Origin: Terriglobia bacterium
GTDB taxonomy: Bacteria; Acidobacteriota; UBA6911
Length of the DNA stretch: 64,000 bases
Assembly (NCBI GenBank): GCA_020072565.1
Contig: JAIQGI010000024.1
Location: forward strand, 23,424-87,423
Direction of reading: 5' to 3'
Below the pieces are notes generated by a model. That model saw only the letters and a program-made list of their open reading frames with translations. It had not been told where the DNA came from and made no database searches. This document shows positions 61,096 to 64,000 of this stretch, in pieces. The position numbers and the translations under genes are program-made. The stretch's first letter is position 1. Each line of letters begins with the position of its first letter.

Positions 61096-61782
61096 GTGGA
61101 AAACAGAACGAAGGTTCGCCTCTCTCCGCAATTGGCACTCGGCGTGATTGTGATTCTCCTGGGCATCGTCTTTACCCTGGATAATCTGAACCTGGTAGAA
61201 GCCGGGGAGTACCTGAAATACTGGCCGGCGCTGCTGGTGGCCTTTGGCCTCTACCGGCTTATAGATCCTGGAGATCCGCCCAACTATTTCCCGGGCGTCC
61301 TTTTTGCTGGCATCGGCATGGTGTTGCTATGGAATGCCCTGCGCCTCCACCTTTCAATCGACCGTTACTGGCCTCTTCTTATCGTGTTCCTCGGATTGAT
61401 GATTATTTCGCACGCTTATGACCGTACCCGCGGAATCAGCGCCGACAGCAAGTCGGTCATTTCGGCGTTCGCCCTTCTGGGCGGGGTTCAGAGAACCTGC
61501 AGATCCCAGAGTTTCCGAGGGGGGGAATTGACTGCGATCATGGGTGCCTGTGAGATCGACCTGCGAACAGCCGCCATGCAGGCCGAGGAGGCCGTCATCA
61601 ACACTTTCTCATTTTGGGGAGGAATCGAAATCAGAGTGCCGGAAAGCTGGACCGTAACCACACAGATCTTCCCGCTGATGGGCGGATGCGACGACCATAC
61701 CGAAGTCCATGGTGACGGGCCTCGCAAGCATCTCGTGGTCAAAGGCCTCGCGGTCATGGGGTCCGTCGAGGTCCGGAACTGA
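61096..61782 (+). CDS. LiaF-like membrane protein (LiaI-LiaF TM region and C-terminal domain)
   Basis: A 228-residue protein starting at GTG with AAGGAGG five bases upstream. Residues 10-105 carry four hydrophobic segments (LALGVIVILLGIVFTLDNLN, YWPALLVAFGLYRLI, GVLFAGIGMVLLWNALRL, YWPLLIVFLGLMII). Residues 120-228 form the LiaF beta-helix-like domain (SVISAFALLGGVQRTCRSQS, AIMGACEIDLRTA, NTFSFWGGIEIRVPESW, LMGGCDDHTEV, VKGLAVMGSVEVRN). LiaF-type proteins restrain cell-envelope stress kinases. Here the next two genes are a LytS-type kinase and LytTR regulator, with three bases between the first two, so it likely modulates that pair. Confidence 0.88.
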   Translation: MENRTKVRLSPQLALGVIVILLGIVFTLDNLNLVEAGEYLKYWPALLVAFGLYRLIDPGDPPNYFPGVLFAGIGMVLLWNALRLHLSIDRYWPLLIVFLGLMIISHAYDRTRGISADSKSVISAFALLGGVQRTCRSQSFRGGELTAIMGACEIDLRTAAMQAEEAVINTFSFWGGIEIRVPESWTVTTQIFPLMGGCDDHTEVHGDGPRKHLVVKGLAVMGSVEVRN

Positions 61783-61785
61783 GCA

Positions 61786-62877
61786 ATGCATCCCATTCTT
61801 GCGCAGAGAAGAAGACTGGCACTCTATCTGGCTGCCTGGTTGCCGGTTGTAGGACTGATCGTCGTGCTTCTTGATCTCTCGGGCCGACTGTCGTGGGCGG
61901 AGTCGCTGGCTCTTGCCATCCCGATGGGTCTTCTGAACGCTTTTCTGTGCCTGGCAGCATGGTATCTTTGTCGTACCTTTCCGCTCGGTGAAACCGGCAT
62001 TCTCCGCCTCTTTGCCATCTATGCGATTGCTTCCCTGCTCACGAGTTCTCTTTGGGTCTTCATCGGGAAAGGAGTGGCTGCTACGCTGGCGGGCCTGCCC
62101 CGGCTGACAGAGTTGAATAGTCACTATACTCAACAAGTCCCACTGCTGTTCGGTGTCGGAATCCTGCTTTTCCTGCTCGTGGTAGCCGTGCACTATCTGC
62201 TGAGTTCTTTTGAAAGCTCCAGGCAAACCGAGCGGCGCGCGCTGGAGCTTCAGATTCTGGCTCGAGAAGCAGAACTGAAATCGCTGCGGGCACAGATCGA
62301 TCCGCATTTTCTGTTCAACTGTCTGAACTCGATCAGCGCCCTGACCACCCTGGATCCCGCAAAGGCGCGCCAAATGTGCCTGCTGCTGGCCGACTTCCTG
62401 AGAATGAGCCTCGAGCTCGGGAGCAGGGACTTCATCTCGCTTGATGAAGAAATCTCTCTGGCATGTCAATTCCTGGCAGTGGAACAGGTGCGGCTGGGCC
62501 CACGTCTCGTGGTAGACAAAAGGATCCAGGAATCAAGCAGGAGCTGTGTGACACCGCCGTTGCTGCTGCAGCCGCTTGTGGAAAATGCCGTGCGCCACGG
62601 CATTGCACAGCTTCTGGAAGGAGGTCCGGTGCGCATTGAGGCAGAAACAAGAGGCAACCGGCTCAGGCTGACGGTTGCAAATCCCTACGATCCCGAAGCG
62701 GCGCCGGGTGGCGGCAAGGGCATCGGACTCAAGAACGTGCGCCGGCGGCTGATGACGCTGTTCGGCACCGAGGCACGCATGGACTTGCAGAAGGACGACA
62801 ATATGTTTCGGGTGGAAATTTCCTTTCCGGCGAGGGTGAAAGAGACGGAGAGTCAATCTGCGGAAGCACGCAGCTAA
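61786..62877 (+). CDS. LytS/YehU-type sensor histidine kinase
   Basis: A 363-residue membrane kinase. Four helices occupy residues 10-140 (LYLAAWLPVVGLIVVLLDLS, LAIPMGLLNAFLCLAAWYLC, LFAIYAIASLLTSSLWVFIG, LLFGVGILLFLLVVAVHYLL). The His_kinase domain has His174 in RAQIDPHFLFNCLNSI, with LLADFLRMSLELG, the N-box LQPLVENAVRHGI, and GKGIGLKNVRRRLMTLFG. It is coupled to the LiaF-like gene (three-base gap) and lies before its LytTR regulator. Likely senses envelope stress. Confidence 0.94.
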   Translation: MHPILAQRRRLALYLAAWLPVVGLIVVLLDLSGRLSWAESLALAIPMGLLNAFLCLAAWYLCRTFPLGETGILRLFAIYAIASLLTSSLWVFIGKGVAATLAGLPRLTELNSHYTQQVPLLFGVGILLFLLVVAVHYLLSSFESSRQTERRALELQILAREAELKSLRAQIDPHFLFNCLNSISALTTLDPAKARQMCLLLADFLRMSLELGSRDFISLDEEISLACQFLAVEQVRLGPRLVVDKRIQESSRSCVTPPLLLQPLVENAVRHGIAQLLEGGPVRIEAETRGNRLRLTVANPYDPEAAPGGGKGIGLKNVRRRLMTLFGTEARMDLQKDDNMFRVEISFPARVKETESQSAEARS

Positions 62878-62930
62878 GCGCCGATTCTCATCTGCGTTTA
62901 CCTGCGGTTTCGTATGTGAGGAAAGTGCAA

Positions 62931-63701
62931 ATGAAAAGCCCGGTGAATAAAGAAGGTGCAAGGGACAAACTATCATGCATCATCGTCGACGATGAGGAAT
63001 TGGCTCGCAGCGTGATCCGCGAATATCTGTCCCGATATCCCGACATCGAGATTCTGGCAGAGTGCTCCAACGGGTTCGAGGCCGTGAAGGTCGCGAGCGA
63101 GGCCCGACCCGACCTGATCTTTCTCGATATCCAAATGCCCAAACTCACCGGTTTCGAAGTGCTGGAGTTGATCGGCACCGATACCGGCGTCATATTCGTT
63201 ACCGCTCACGACGAGTACGCCCTGCACGCATTCGATGTGCACGCCGTAGATTATCTGCTCAAGCCGTTCAGCGCCGAGCGCTTCGGGGAAGCCCTCGAGC
63301 ATGCCAGGCTGCACTTGAAGCTTGACCGGCAGACACCCTTCGCGGACCTGATCGCAGAATCACGAAAGCGCCACAAACCTCTGCAGCGGGTCTTGATCCG
63401 TGATGGTTCCCGAGTGCACGTGCTCCCGGTGGAGAAGATCGACTATGTCCAGGCGCAGGACGACTATGTTTGCTTCAAAGCAGGCGGCAAGGACTATTTG
63501 AAGCAGGAAGCCATGGCAGATCTTGAAAATCTCCTCGATCCCGCCCGGTTCATTCGCATCCACCGGTCCTACATTCTGAACATCGAGAGGCTGGCAAAGC
63601 TGGAGCTCTTTGCGAAGGACAGCCATGTAGCCGTCCTTACAGATGGCACCCAACTTCCGGTCAGCCGGTCCGGCTACGCCCGCCTGAAGCCTCTGCTCTG
63701 A
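62931..63701 (+). CDS. LytTR-family response regulator
   Basis: A 256-residue regulator: receiver with CIIVDDEELAR, Asp66 in LIFLDIQMPKLTG and Lys in VDYLLKPFS; then the LytTR DNA-binding domain (QRVLIRDGSRVHVLPVEKID, YVQAQDDYVCFKAGGKDYLK, FIRIHRSYILNIERLAKLEL, LPVSRSGYARLKPLL). ATG 62931 has GAGGAA eight bases upstream; an in-frame GTG five codons earlier is possible. Partner of the LytS-type kinase 53 bases upstream. Targets are unknown; LytTR sites could not be recognised. Confidence 0.95.
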   Translation: MKSPVNKEGARDKLSCIIVDDEELARSVIREYLSRYPDIEILAECSNGFEAVKVASEARPDLIFLDIQMPKLTGFEVLELIGTDTGVIFVTAHDEYALHAFDVHAVDYLLKPFSAERFGEALEHARLHLKLDRQTPFADLIAESRKRHKPLQRVLIRDGSRVHVLPVEKIDYVQAQDDYVCFKAGGKDYLKQEAMADLENLLDPARFIRIHRSYILNIERLAKLELFAKDSHVAVLTDGTQLPVSRSGYARLKPLL

Positions 63702-64000
63702 CAGCACTGAAGGTCGGTGACAGGAGGTACACTTCCTGAAGGTGTCGGATCGGGGGAATCATATTACGGAGAATCGGGAACAGCCCCGCATGCGCCGGGG
63801 CGCACACCGTCACGCCTGAAAAGCTAATATTATCCAGTCGGTAACGTCGGGATCGCTATCGCCTTCGGCGCTCGGCAAGAGTAGTCCACTACCGCTTTGC
63901 AGAAGTGATCCAGATTGAGAATGGTGTTTAGAGAAGACAGTCGGGAGATGGACTCAATATCATCCACGCCGAAGGCGTGAAGGGGGTTGTGGGGGGAAGT
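63702..64000. other. Right-edge intergenic sequence with short repeats
   Basis: No gene seen in the last 300 bases. It contains ATCGCTATCGCCTTCGGCGC (about 63852-63871) and CCACGCCGAAGGCGTG (about 63966-63981), short hairpin-forming modules like those in other intergenic gaps. A gene may start beyond the edge. Confidence 0.5.

Noticed and set aside
1..64000. tRNA, rRNA, CRISPR arrays, prophage or defence-island genes
   Set aside because: None seen by eye: no regularly spaced direct repeats and no cas, restriction, integrase or phage structural signatures. Short tRNAs could be missed without a covariance search.

Overview
The window looks like chromosomal DNA of a member of the Acidobacteriota (Solibacter/Bryobacter-like). 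The signs are three PadR regulator plus stand-alone MacB/FtsX-type permease (ADOP) loci, a large Oar-like TonB-dependent receptor with an N-terminal carboxypeptidase-regulatory domain, an NHL-repeat protein with GDGGPATSAQL repeats, high GC with strong GC3 bias, and many short dispersed intergenic repeats. I see no rRNA, tRNA, CRISPR array, intact insertion sequence or phage genes. The assignment is inferred from gene families, not from a marker gene.

Layout. 1-2.8 kb: ADOP permease (cut by the left edge) behind a truncated PadR gene. 2.9-10.8 kb: glycan-degradation genes (GH2 enzyme; a leftward run of UROD-like protein, GH38 alpha-mannosidase and the 3' remnant of an MFS sugar transporter). 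11.1-11.8 kb: AlkD-type DNA glycosylase. 12.2-20.5 kb: the most coherent system in the window, a rightward poly-gamma-glutamate-like module (C69 dipeptidase, pgsB, pgsC, pgsW-like, DUF6305-like secreted protein, TRAP-type large permease, a 55-residue membrane protein, and an AstE/AspA-type zinc hydrolase). 20.8-21.4 kb: an AT-rich methyltransferase, probably acquired by transfer. 21.7-26.5 kb: NHL protein and TonB-dependent receptor. 27.1-28.1 kb: PadR with a decayed ADOP permease. 28.5-32.8 kb: a tightly coupled signalling operon (MEDS-GAF-PAS-PAS kinase, Rcp1-like regulator, REC-HisKA_3 hybrid). 33.0-36.5 kb: alanine racemase, GT2 glycosyltransferase, DUF5924/DUF2914 membrane protein. 36.6-41.7 kb: second GH2 enzyme, a coupled micro-ORF, APC amino-acid permease and aminotransferase.

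41.9-51.9 kb is one leftward series: PepSY protein, OmpR-type regulator, sensor kinase, YVTN beta-propeller, TolC, lipoprotein adaptor and RND pump, which reads as a two-component system controlling or beside a tripartite efflux system. 52.2-53.4 kb: GT9 heptosyltransferase-like gene followed by a cut-off reading frame. 53.4-56.5 kb: the third PadR-ADOP pair, with a dispersed repeat inserted exactly between the two genes. 56.7-60.5 kb: a molybdenum hydroxylase large subunit without its iron-sulfur partner, a hypothetical gene and a solitary C39 peptidase. 60.9-63.7 kb: a small membrane protein, a LiaF-like protein, a LytS-type kinase and a LytTR regulator.

Two themes run through the window. 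First, gene decay: the three PadR-ADOP loci are in three different states (regulator cut, permease cut, both intact but split by a repeat), and there are further remnants (MFS tail, NHL 5' end, post-GT9 frame). Second, dispersed repeats: a four-copy element of about 125-200 bp with terminal inverted repeats (copies at 15.2, 16.9, 21.4 and 56.0 kb), a GGAGTGCGGC-type family around the efflux genes, and a CCACGAAA-type family.
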